From: Actinomycetota bacterium
Lineage (GTDB): Bacteria > Actinomycetota > Thermoleophilia > Gaiellales > Gaiellaceae
Length of the DNA stretch: 7,088 nucleotides
NCBI GenBank assembly: GCA_013812265.1
Contig: JACCTQ010000057.1
Location: 1 to 7,088, forward strand
Direction: 5' to 3'
The position numbers were made by a program, and so were the translations under genes. Shown in pieces: positions 1-6,022 of this stretch. The first letter of the stretch is position 1. Each line of letters opens with the position of its first letter. The notes under the pieces are model-generated. The model had not been told where the DNA came from. It was given only the letters and a program-made list of their open reading frames with translations, and made no database searches.

Positions 1-630
1 GAGATGCAATACGTTCTCTACAATCTCGCGCGTATCCGAGCGATGGAAGGCCGGTACGCCGAGGCCCGGCGACTGCACCGCGCGTCGATCGAATTGGCGG
101 ACGAGCTCGGGCTGCACATGTCCGCGAAGAGCCAGGTCAGGTGGTTCATCGAGCGGTTCGGTGGGGATCTCGGCGAGGCGGAACGCGTCCTCGCCGACGA
201 CGTCGCTACCGCCGGCCGACTAGGTGAGCGATCATTCCGCTCGACGACGGCGCTGTACTACGGCGACGTTCTCTACGAGCTTCATCGCGATGCCGAGGCG
301 GCCGCAGCCTGCGACCTCGCGGAGGAGCTGAGCCCGCCCGACGACATCGTCAACGAGGCTGGGATACGAGCGGTGCGCGCGAGGCTGCTCGCGCGGCACG
401 GCGTGCACGACGACGCCCGGTCGCTCGCCGAGGAGGCGTGGCAGATCGCCGAGCGCACCGACTACTACCACCTCCGAACTTACGTCCTCGAGGCGCTCGC
501 CGAGGTACGTCTTCGAGCCGGCGACCGAGACGCCGCCCGTGCCGCGGCGGAGCAGGCGGACGCCGAGTGGCACGCGAAGGGCGCGCTCGTGCGGCCGATT
601 CCGCTCCAGCGGCTGCTTGCCGAGCTCTGA
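1..630 (+). CDS. TPR-repeat protein, C-terminal fragment (5' end outside window)
   Basis: The frame is open from the first base and ends at TGA 628-630, so this is the tail of a longer protein; the ATG at position 4 is probably internal. The visible ~209 residues are a run of helix-turn-helix pairs typical of tetratricopeptide repeats: YVLYNLARIRAMEGRYAEAR near the start, then units around residues 39-77, 78-112, 117-150 and 155-190, each with the small/large/Tyr pattern and an 'A-x-A' second helix (for example VLEALAEVRLRAGDRDAARA). TPR arrays of this kind form the C-terminus of large actinobacterial signalling ATPases (class III adenylate cyclase-AAA-TPR and LuxR/MalT-like regulators), where they bind protein or ligand partners. 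Which N-terminal domain is present cannot be seen. No catalytic motif lies in the window. It is followed by a 284-bp gap and does not look co-transcribed with the next gene. Confidence 0.8.
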   Translation, partial: EMQYVLYNLARIRAMEGRYAEARRLHRASIELADELGLHMSAKSQVRWFIERFGGDLGEAERVLADDVATAGRLGERSFRSTTALYYGDVLYELHRDAEAAAACDLAEELSPPDDIVNEAGIRAVRARLLARHGVHDDARSLAEEAWQIAERTDYYHLRTYVLEALAEVRLRAGDRDAARAAAEQADAEWHAKGALVRPIPLQRLLAEL

Positions 631-676
631 GGCATAGGGCCGTGGCGTTCCTCCACCCGGAGATCGCGGTCCCAGC

Positions 677-733
677 CCGTCGGCGGTAGAAGTGGATCGC
701 GACGTCGAGGTCACTGACCGTCATCGCAACCCG
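677..733 (-). pseudogene. Possible remnant of a VOC/glyoxalase-family gene (N-terminal strand-helix only)
   Basis: On the minus strand the translation reads RVAMTVSDLDVAIHFYRRR, which matches the start of vicinal-oxygen-chelate (glyoxalase/bleomycin-resistance) domains: a first beta strand, then 'V-x-D-L-D-x-A-I-x-F-Y'. After this the frame runs into sequence with no VOC features (low-complexity Arg/Ala), and it soon overlaps the end of the TPR gene on the other strand, leaving no room for the usual ~120-residue domain. Other minus-strand frames downstream do not restore it. I therefore read it as gene debris in the 631-914 gap. The match is short, so coincidence is possible. I see nothing else in that gap. 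Confidence 0.3.
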
Positions 734-914
734 TCGCTCCTGCACTGCTCCGACATCGTTTTCTCCATCCGGTTTGGGGACCTCCTGCTCGCGAAGCCCA
801 CTCGCTGACGACGTGATGTCTGGGTCAGCCCGGAACATCGATGCCGCCGCCGCGAGCGTCTCTATCGGTGAAGCTAGCCCGCTAAAGTCCTCGCCCTCCG
901 AGAGAAGGTGACAT

Positions 915-1085
915 TTGACCGCAGAGATCGTGATGGCCGATGGCACTCGGTTCGTGACTGTCCCGTCGACGACCGCTGAGTCGCTGGTGAAGAACTTCGA
1001 GCGGCGAAGCTTCGCAGCGATTCAGCTGGAGGACGAGACTGTCTACATCAATCCAGCGCACGTCGCGTACATCCGCGACGCATAG
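915..1085 (+). CDS. Small orphan protein, 56 residues, TTG start
   Basis: The frame starts at TTG 915 and ends at TAG 1083-1085. An in-frame TGA at 909-911 limits how far upstream it can begin. An AGAAGG motif (903-908) lies 6 bases before the TTG and supports that start; ATG 933 is the fallback. The product begins MTAEIVMADGTRFVTVPSTT and ends with IQLEDETVYINPAHVAYIRDA split across the last 21 residues. It has no signal peptide or membrane segment. The alternation of short beta-prone segments (EIVMADGTRF; FAAIQLEDETVYI; AHVAYI) around one helix suggests a compact beta-rich fold. The 'NPAHVAYI' ending is of a type seen in small actinobacterial or phage-like proteins of unknown role; I cannot assign a function. 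Codon use is coherent for a real GC-rich gene. It stands alone, with 220 bp before the next gene. Confidence 0.6.
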   Translation: MTAEIVMADGTRFVTVPSTTAESLVKNFERRSFAAIQLEDETVYINPAHVAYIRDA

Positions 1086-1305
1086 CGTTCTTGCGTGTCG
1101 CCCTGCTGAGACGTGTTTCTACCCGACTGCGCGGAGGCTTGAGGCGGTGCAGCCGCCCAGGAGGCGGACGGCGAGGTCGGCCGCGGCGTCTGCTTGGTTT
1201 CCGGTCAACGCTTAACGTAACGGGCGGCCGCTCTTCGTTCAAGACGAGCGTTTCGGACTAATCGACCGTGGACGCAGGTGACCCGGTTCTGAGATCATGA
1301 GCTAG

Positions 1306-2577
1306 GTGCAACGTGTCCCTCGATTGGTCGCCCTACTGGGTCTCGCAGGTCTGACGGCCCTGGGTTGCGGAGGGAACGCCTTCGCTGGCGAGCAGACGTT
1401 GACCTTCTTTTCGAAGCCCATCTCAGTCGAGGGCTATGGCGTCGTGCAGAAAACCGAGCTCGTCGAATCTCCGAAGGTCGATGGCTACGTCGTCGGCATG
1501 AGCGCCGACGTCGTCGACAGCGGGGGCAGTGTTCAGGGGGACGAGGAAATCATGCTCCACCACATCGTCGTCGCGAAGATCGGGACGCCCGACCTCACAT
1601 GCACCGGACTTCTAGCCGAGCGCTTCTACGCAGAGGGCGAGGAACGGACAAAGATGGCCCTCCCCGAGGGCTATGGCTATCCGAACCGCGCAAGCGACGG
1701 TTGGGGGATGCTCTACATGCTGATGAACCATCGCAGCAACCGGCTGACCGGACGCGTCCGTTACACCGTTCGTTATGTCACTGACAGACCTTTGAAACCC
1801 GTGAAGCCCGTTTGGCTGGACGTCAGGAACTGTGGATCCTCCGAATTCGACGTGCCCGGCACGGGCAAAAAGGGGTCGACCTTCACCAAGACGTGGGATT
1901 ACACGATTCCGCAGGGTGGCGCACTCATCGCCGGTGGCGGACACTTGCACGGAGGTGGCATCCGCCTCGAGCTGCGAAATGCGGCCTGCCAGGCGACGCC
2001 CTTCACGTCGTTGCCGAGCTGGGGTGAGCCTGAGCCAAAGCCCATACTTCACGAAGCCGGGCCGCGAAAGATGTCGTCGTTCACAAGTGCGGCCGGGATC
2101 CCGGTGTCCGCCGGCGACCGCCTGCAGCTCGCGGCCGTTTACGACAACTCGCGACCGCACGTGCGTGCCATGGGAATCATGCTTCTGTATCTGGCGCCCG
2201 ACCCCGGCGCGGGCTGTCGGCCGACTCCGAGCTTGGCGCTCGAGCTCGGCCAGCCCAGCTTGCCACCACCGTTCACCATGCCCCTACCGCGGCCGCCGCG
2301 CGGGCCGCTGTACCGGAACCTCGGGGGAACTTGGGTAGGCGACTACCGCTACGGGCATGAGCGGCTCTCTATTCGGCCCAGGACGACTTTTACCTGGCGC
2401 TTCGTCGGTGAGAAGACGCACGACGTAACGCTCGCCAGCGGTCCCGTCGGCTTTTCCTCGCCTGCTCTACGTCGTGGAACGTTTCGTTACCGCTTCACGA
2501 GACCAGGGATGTACCGGCTCTACTGCTCGCTTCACCCGACGCGCATGACGCAGATCATCACCGCGCGCCGGCACTGA
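1306..2577 (+). CDS. Secreted copper protein: PHM-like monooxygenase-type domain fused to a C-terminal cupredoxin
   Basis: The 423-residue product starts at GTG 1306; an in-frame TAG at 1303-1305 directly before it excludes a longer form, and no good Shine-Dalgarno is visible. Residues 1-28 form a signal peptide: basic start, hydrophobic core LVALLGLAGLTALG, and an AFA|GE site at 25-29. Cys21 could be lipidated, but the lipobox (ALGC) is poor. Residues ~30-300 carry a pattern matching the copper ligands of peptidylglycine alpha-hydroxylating monooxygenase: His85-His86 (LHHIVV), His142 (MLMNHRSN), His213-x-His215 (GGHLHGGG) and Met289 (RAMGIMLLYL). Cys99, 176, 228 and 304 could form disulfides. 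A Pro-rich linker (~306-335) leads to a plastocyanin-like domain (~338-423) with type I copper ligands His372, Cys407, His410 and Met414 (YCSLHPTRM). By analogy it would act outside the membrane as a copper redox enzyme, with the cupredoxin passing electrons. Substrate is unknown. The cupredoxin call is firm; the PHM call rests on motif order and is less certain. Confidence 0.85.
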   Translation: MQRVPRLVALLGLAGLTALGCGGNAFAGEQTLTFFSKPISVEGYGVVQKTELVESPKVDGYVVGMSADVVDSGGSVQGDEEIMLHHIVVAKIGTPDLTCTGLLAERFYAEGEERTKMALPEGYGYPNRASDGWGMLYMLMNHRSNRLTGRVRYTVRYVTDRPLKPVKPVWLDVRNCGSSEFDVPGTGKKGSTFTKTWDYTIPQGGALIAGGGHLHGGGIRLELRNAACQATPFTSLPSWGEPEPKPILHEAGPRKMSSFTSAAGIPVSAGDRLQLAAVYDNSRPHVRAMGIMLLYLAPDPGAGCRPTPSLALELGQPSLPPPFTMPLPRPPRGPLYRNLGGTWVGDYRYGHERLSIRPRTTFTWRFVGEKTHDVTLASGPVGFSSPALRRGTFRYRFTRPGMYRLYCSLHPTRMTQIITARRH

Positions 2578-2622
2578 GGGCGCGAGCCTGCCACGGAGAC
2601 CTGCGCAGCATGCCGGCGCGAG

Positions 2623-2775
2623 TCAGGAGCATCTCACCCCCGACGCGAGGAAGATCGCAGTGTCGGCTCGCTCGAAGCGCGCCTCCTCGTCGCCGCTCTG
2701 CTTGCCGAGGAAGTTGCCGTCGAGGATCCAGCGATCGCCGGCGATCGCCGCGGCGAGCTTACTCAGAGCCTCTTC
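2623..2775 (-). pseudogene. Remnant of adenylate-kinase/topology-modulation-type P-loop ATPase gene
   Basis: Between stop codons at 2776-2778 and 2623-2625 on the minus strand is a ~50-codon segment without a start codon. It contains AAAIAGDRWILDGNF, then LGKQSGDEE, then RFERADTAIFLASG. The order 'GDRWILDGN(F/Y)-x-G-K', a short loop, 'ERADTxIFL' is characteristic of the middle of small AAA/adenylate-kinase-like nucleotide kinases (FlaR/topology modulation family). The P-loop that should precede it and the Arg-rich lid and C-terminus that should follow are missing, so this is a decayed fragment rather than a gene. It occupies the gap upstream of the VLRF1 gene and argues that the open plus-strand frame over 2610-2783 is not coding. 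Confidence 0.6.
2731..2748. repeat. 18-bp perfect palindrome made of two GCGATCGCCG units
   Basis: The sequence GCGATCGCCGGCGATCGC equals its own reverse complement. It arises from a tandem 10-mer (2731-2740 and 2741-2750), each containing the 8-bp palindrome GCGATCGC. It lies inside the kinase remnant, encoding its AIAGDR stretch, so it may be a coding coincidence; it could also be a protein-binding or methylation site upstream of the VLRF1 gene. Confidence 0.5.
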
Positions 2776-2783
2776 CTAGGCCC

Positions 2784-3401
2784 TTGAGCCGATACATCGG
2801 ACGGGCCAACCTGCGCAAGCGTCTCGAGGGGCTCGAGGGTGTCGAGGGCTGCTCGCTGTACGAGAACGGCCTGGCTGTCCTCGGCTTGCCGGACGAGAAG
2901 CTGACGGTGCGCCCGCCGTTCGGACTCGATCACACCGGCGAGTACGGGTTCGTCCACGTCGCTCCTCTGCTCGCGGCGCTGGCCGTAGACCGCCTTGTCG
3001 GCGTCCTGCTCGTGCGCCTCGGCGGCTATGCGGTCGGCGTGCTCGAAGGGGAGCGGCTCGTCGCCTCGAAAGTGGGGCAGCGGAATGTGCACGGCCGGCA
3101 TCGCGCGGGCGGCTCGTCGGCGAATCGTTTCCGTCGACGCCGCGAGGAGCAAGCGCGTACGCTCGTCGAGGCCGCGGCCAAGACCGCGGTGCGAGTGTTA
3201 ATGCCATATGCGCATCGTCTCGACGCCGTCGCGTTCGGCGGTGACCGCTTCGCCGTGCGGGACACGCTCGCCGCTTCGCCACAACTGGAAGCGATCGAGG
3301 CCCTGGCGCTGCCGCGCTTCTTCGACGTTCCCGATCCCCGCCATGCCGTGCTCGAACGCTTCGCCTACGACCTGTACGCCGCCGAGGTCTTATCCGCCTA
3401 G
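2784..3401 (+). CDS. acVLRF1-type peptidyl-tRNA hydrolase / release-factor homologue
   Basis: The 205-residue product (TTG 2784 to TAG 3399-3401) resembles actinobacterial VLRF1 proteins, the bacterial relatives of Vms1/ANKZF1 and of the eRF1 central domain. Those factors enter the ribosomal A site and hydrolyse peptidyl-tRNA on stalled large subunits. Evidence is the hydrophobic strand block HVAPLLAALAVDRLVGVLLV (~58-77), the strand GGYAVGVLEGERLVASKVG (~80-98), and the signature loop-helix GRHRAGGSSANRFRRRREEQ (~104-123), which lines up with GGQSALRFARLR of eRF1. The Ala/Leu-rich C-terminal half (~125-205) fits the remaining alpha/beta core. At the loop this copy has GGSSAN rather than GGQ or GxxQ, so its catalytic glutamine is absent or displaced. 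The start is inferred: the frame is open back to ATG 2610, but that stretch is Arg-rich low-complexity sequence antisense to a kinase remnant. No Shine-Dalgarno is evident before TTG. It converges on mutS2 with a 66-bp gap. Confidence 0.7.
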   Translation: MSRYIGRANLRKRLEGLEGVEGCSLYENGLAVLGLPDEKLTVRPPFGLDHTGEYGFVHVAPLLAALAVDRLVGVLLVRLGGYAVGVLEGERLVASKVGQRNVHGRHRAGGSSANRFRRRREEQARTLVEAAAKTAVRVLMPYAHRLDAVAFGGDRFAVRDTLAASPQLEAIEALALPRFFDVPDPRHAVLERFAYDLYAAEVLSA

Positions 3402-3417
3402 GGGCCCTAACGAAGCT

Positions 3418-3473
3418 CCGAGGGAAGAAGTCTGCGCACTTTCACACGACACGCAGGACTTCCTTCCCTACGG
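3418..3473. terminator. Stem-loop between convergent genes, overlapping the mutS2 stop; probable bidirectional terminator
   Basis: The left arm CCG-AGGGAAG-AAGTC-TGCG (3418-3436) pairs with CGCA-GACTT-CTTCCCT-CGG in the right arm (3452-3473), with only single-base bulges, giving about 19 pairs and a 15-base loop. The position, 17 bases after the VLRF1 stop and across the last codon and stop of mutS2, suits a terminator serving both genes. Neither side has a clear T tract, so it may act as an mRNA 3'-end protector rather than a classical intrinsic terminator. Confidence 0.55.
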
Positions 3474-5867
3474 CCCGGCGAGATGCACGACCGTGGCGCC
3501 GTCGGCGGAATCGGACTCCTGCCGCTCCACGAGCTGATGTCCGTTGATTTCCTCGCGCACTGCCGCGCGCACCGCTCCCGTGCCGCGGCCGTGAATGACC
3601 CGAACGGTCGGCAGTCCTGCAAGGGCCGCCTCGTCGACGAACGAACGCACCGCCTCGCGGGCCTCCTGCGCACGCCGCCCGCGAACGTCCAGCTCGTCTG
3701 GCACGTCGCCGCGTGCACTTGCCACGATGCTGACCCCCGGCTCGATCACCTCGCCTCCGCTCTGGCCACCGCGCGCGTCGGGGCGCAGCCGAGACAGCGG
3801 GATACGAACGCGGAGCCCACCCGGGCCGACGACCTCCGCCTCTTCCCCTTCGATGGCCCTGATCGTCCCTCGCACTCCGAGGTTAGGCGCTTCCACGGGA
3901 TCCCCGGCGGCAAGTGGTACCCGCAGAGACAGCGGCGCATCGAGAGCGCGAAGCGCCCGTTCGGCTCGGTCTGCACGATCTGACGCCGCGCCGAGACGGC
4001 GGTCGCGGTCGCGCTCCGCGCGGCCGGCTGTGCCGGAAACCGCGCGCCGCGCCTCTTGCTCGCGCCGCCGCGCGATCCGAATCTCGTCACGGAGCCCCCG
4101 CAGCTCCGCGCGAGCCTCGCCGAGGTCCCGCTCGGCGTCCGCGAGGGAGCGCTCGCGCTCTCTCGCCGCAGATGCTCGAACGGCTTCGATCTCCGACCCG
4201 AGCGCGGCTTCGCGCTCCCGCACCTGCTCCGAGAGTCGAGCCGCCTCGGCGCGTTCCTGCTCGGCCTCGGCGTGGGCGCGAGCCGCCTGGCGCTCTACCT
4301 CCTCGGCCTCGGCGAGCAGTTCCGCGATTCGCAATCGCTCGGGCGTGACGCGCGCTCGCGCGTCCGCGACGACGCCCGGGTCGAGGCCGAGACGTTCTGC
4401 TATTCGAAGAGCATGTGACGTACCCGGCCGCCCCAACGCGACCCGGTAGAGCGGCGCATGGGTCTCGGGATCGAAGCCCGTTGCGGCGTTGGCTACGCCC
4501 GGTGTCGCGCTCGCCCATTCCTTCAGCTCGGGGTAGTGAGTCGTGACCGCCGTGAGCCGCGCCTGCACGGCAAGCCTGCCCAGGAGAGCCTGCGCGAGCG
4601 CCGAGCCTTCTACGGGATCGGTGCCCGAGGCGAGCTCGTCGATCAGCACCAGTGACCGTTCCGTCGCCGTGTCGAGAATCGAGACCAGGTTGCTGACGTG
4701 CCCGGAAAACGTGGAGAGACTCATCTCGATCGACTGCTCGTCGCCGATATCCGCGAGTACCTGGTCGAAGATCGGCAGGGCGGCCGTTGCTGCGGGCGGC
4801 CGCAGCCCCGCCTGGTGGAGCAGCGCGGCGAGCCCGAGTGTCTTCAGCGCGACCGTCTTGCCACCCGTGTTCGGCCCGCTCACGACCAGAGCGCGAAACC
4901 CGCCGAGGTCCAGATCGATCGGCACCACGCGCCGAGGATCGAGCAGCGGGTGTCGCGCCGCGAGCAGGCGCACCTCGTCTGAGATCTCGACCGCTGTGCC
5001 CCGCCACCCTCGGGACAGAACGCCGCACGCCAGCGCGAGGTCGAGCCGACCGGTCACCTCCACGAGCCTGTGGAGGGCGTCGGCATGGGCACCGACTCGA
5101 AGCGAGAGCTCTCGCAGGATGCGCTCGACCTCCTCGCGCTCGGCGCCCGCCGCCTCCGAGAGCCGGTTGCTGATCTCGACGATCGCGAAGGGCTCGATGA
5201 ACAGGGTCTGACCGGAGCTGGACGCGTCGTGAACGATGCCGCGCACGTTGCCGCGCGCGCTCGCCTTGACCGCGAGGACGGGACGCCCGCCCCTCTCCGT
5301 GACGAAGTTCTCCTGAAGGTGGTCACGCAGGTCGGACCCACGCGCGAGCCTGCGCAGCTCCTCGGCTACACGGTGCTTCCCCTCGCGCAGCTGAGCCCGA
5401 AGCCGTCGGAGCACCTGCGACGCGTCGTCCCGCAGATCCGAGCCGTCCTCCTCGACGCACCTGGCGATCGCCTCAGCCAGAGAGGCCAGGCTCGGGTCGA
5501 TGGGAAGGGCGACGTCGGCGAGGAGCGGCGCAACGGCCTCCTGCTCGCGCAACCTGGCTCGCGCCGCGAGTGCCACACCGATGGCACCGGCAATCTCACC
5601 GAGCACGCTCGGCGTCAGAACGCCGTCGCGGCCGGCGTACGTGGCCGCGTCTCGAACGTCCTCCACGCCCGCCAAAGGAGGCTCGGCCGCGGCGTCGAGC
5701 AGAGCGATCGCATCAGCCGTCAGCGCCTGCCGGCGACGGACCTCCTCGGCATCGGGCGTGGGCACGAGCGAGCGAGCGAGAGCGGCGCCGTACGGCGTAG
5801 ACGTAGCGCGTGCGACCCGTTCCGCGACCGCCGGGTATTCGAGCACGGTCAGCGAGTGCGGATCCAT
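3468..5867 (-). CDS. mutS2: MutS2: ribosome-collision / anti-recombination ATPase with Smr domain
   Basis: The product is 799 residues, the usual MutS2 length, starting MDPHSLTVLEYPAVAERVA as the family does. Domains in order: N-terminal core and clamp (~1-300); MutS ATPase (~300-510) with Walker A GPNTGGKT (331-338), conserved FSGH (387-390), Walker B LVLIDELASGTDP (406-418) and the switch histidine in TTHYPELK (442-449); a long Glu/Arg/Ala coiled coil (~512-645); a KOW-like strand region (~650-695, PNLGVRGTI); and a complete C-terminal Smr domain (~724-799) with ELDVRG (725-730) and HGRGTGAVR (759-767). It lacks the MutS mismatch-binding domain. Family knowledge: B. subtilis MutS2 binds collided ribosomes and splits them, and in other species suppresses recombination; Smr domains can be endonucleolytic. 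The start at ATG 5867 matches the conserved N-terminus. The frame is open to 5987, but that extension is not MutS2-like. No Shine-Dalgarno precedes it, and a -10-like TACACT lies 6 bases upstream. Confidence 0.96.
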   Translation of the reverse strand: MDPHSLTVLEYPAVAERVARATSTPYGAALARSLVPTPDAEEVRRRQALTADAIALLDAAAEPPLAGVEDVRDAATYAGRDGVLTPSVLGEIAGAIGVALAARARLREQEAVAPLLADVALPIDPSLASLAEAIARCVEEDGSDLRDDASQVLRRLRAQLREGKHRVAEELRRLARGSDLRDHLQENFVTERGGRPVLAVKASARGNVRGIVHDASSSGQTLFIEPFAIVEISNRLSEAAGAEREEVERILRELSLRVGAHADALHRLVEVTGRLDLALACGVLSRGWRGTAVEISDEVRLLAARHPLLDPRRVVPIDLDLGGFRALVVSGPNTGGKTVALKTLGLAALLHQAGLRPPAATAALPIFDQVLADIGDEQSIEMSLSTFSGHVSNLVSILDTATERSLVLIDELASGTDPVEGSALAQALLGRLAVQARLTAVTTHYPELKEWASATPGVANAATGFDPETHAPLYRVALGRPGTSHALRIAERLGLDPGVVADARARVTPERLRIAELLAEAEEVERQAARAHAEAEQERAEAARLSEQVREREAALGSEIEAVRASAARERERSLADAERDLGEARAELRGLRDEIRIARRREQEARRAVSGTAGRAERDRDRRLGAASDRADRAERALRALDAPLSLRVPLAAGDPVEAPNLGVRGTIRAIEGEEAEVVGPGGLRVRIPLSRLRPDARGGQSGGEVIEPGVSIVASARGDVPDELDVRGRRAQEAREAVRSFVDEAALAGLPTVRVIHGRGTGAVRAAVREEINGHQLVERQESDSADGATVVHLAGP

Positions 5868-5873
5868 GCGCTC

Positions 5874-5879
5874 AGTGTA
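5874..5879 (-). promoter_or_regulatory. Candidate -10 element of mutS2, placed for a leaderless transcript
   Basis: On the minus strand TACACT (TAnnnT type) ends 6 bases before the mutS2 ATG, so transcription would begin at or next to the start codon. This fits the missing Shine-Dalgarno; leaderless mRNAs are common in Actinobacteria. The hexamer 17 bp upstream, GTGGCT (5897-5902), matches TTGACA at only three positions and overlaps an inverted-repeat half-site. Confidence 0.4.
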
Positions 5880-5895
5880 CGGCGGGCGTCGTGCC

Positions 5896-5930
5896 GAGCC
5901 ACTTGCCCGACTTAGTGGTTCTGAGCCACT
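5896..5930. promoter_or_regulatory. Operator-like array: palindrome AGTGGTTC-T-GAGCCACT plus extra half-site
   Basis: GAGCCACT occurs at 5896-5903 and 5923-5930, and the inverted form AGTGGTTC at 5914-5921. The last two make a 17-bp palindrome around base 5922 (7 of 8 positions paired). The first copy lies 27 bp away in direct orientation, over the probable mutS2 -35 region. This is the layout of a dimer-binding regulator with an accessory half-site in the divergent mutS2/6023 control region. Which regulator binds is unknown, and short repeats can occur by chance. Confidence 0.4.
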
Positions 5931-6022
5931 CGAACTAACGCCTTCGCCGCAGCGGCAGACGATTGCGAATCCGTGCAGGTGGAACAACGGATTGACAGCG
6001 TTCCCGAGATCGGAGGAATGGC

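Noticed and set aside
350..946. Minus-strand open frame of 198 codons
   Set aside because: Most of it is antisense to the TPR gene and low-complexity; only the short VOC-like stretch is of interest and is listed separately.
1143..1157. GGCGG-TGCAG-CCGCC hairpin
   Set aside because: A five-pair GC stem without a T tract is expected by chance at this base composition; the rest of the 1086-1305 gap shows no promoter or gene I can support.
1229..1253. Possible terminator (CGCTC/GAGCG stem followed by TTT) after the 56-residue gene
   Set aside because: The stem is only 5 bp plus two more pairs past a mismatch, the T run is three bases, and it lies about 145 bp after the stop codon.
2610..2783. 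Extension of the VLRF1 gene upstream to ATG 2610
   Set aside because: The added ~58 residues are Arg/Ser/Pro-rich low-complexity sequence, antisense to the kinase remnant, and unlike the family; homology-like sequence begins near TTG 2784.
3595..4449. Plus-strand open frame of 284 codons within mutS2
   Set aside because: Its product is Ser/Arg/Ala low-complexity, the antisense of the mutS2 coiled coil; it is a GC-bias artefact.
5868..5987. Extension of MutS2 upstream to ATG 5987
   Set aside because: The extra 40 residues do not resemble MutS2, whose conserved N-terminus starts at ATG 5867, and they would cover the divergent control region.
5992..5997. Perfect TTGACA as a -35 box for the 6023 gene
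   Set aside because: A -10 at 16-18 bp spacing would fall on the ribosome-binding site and start codon, and no TAnnnT is present there.
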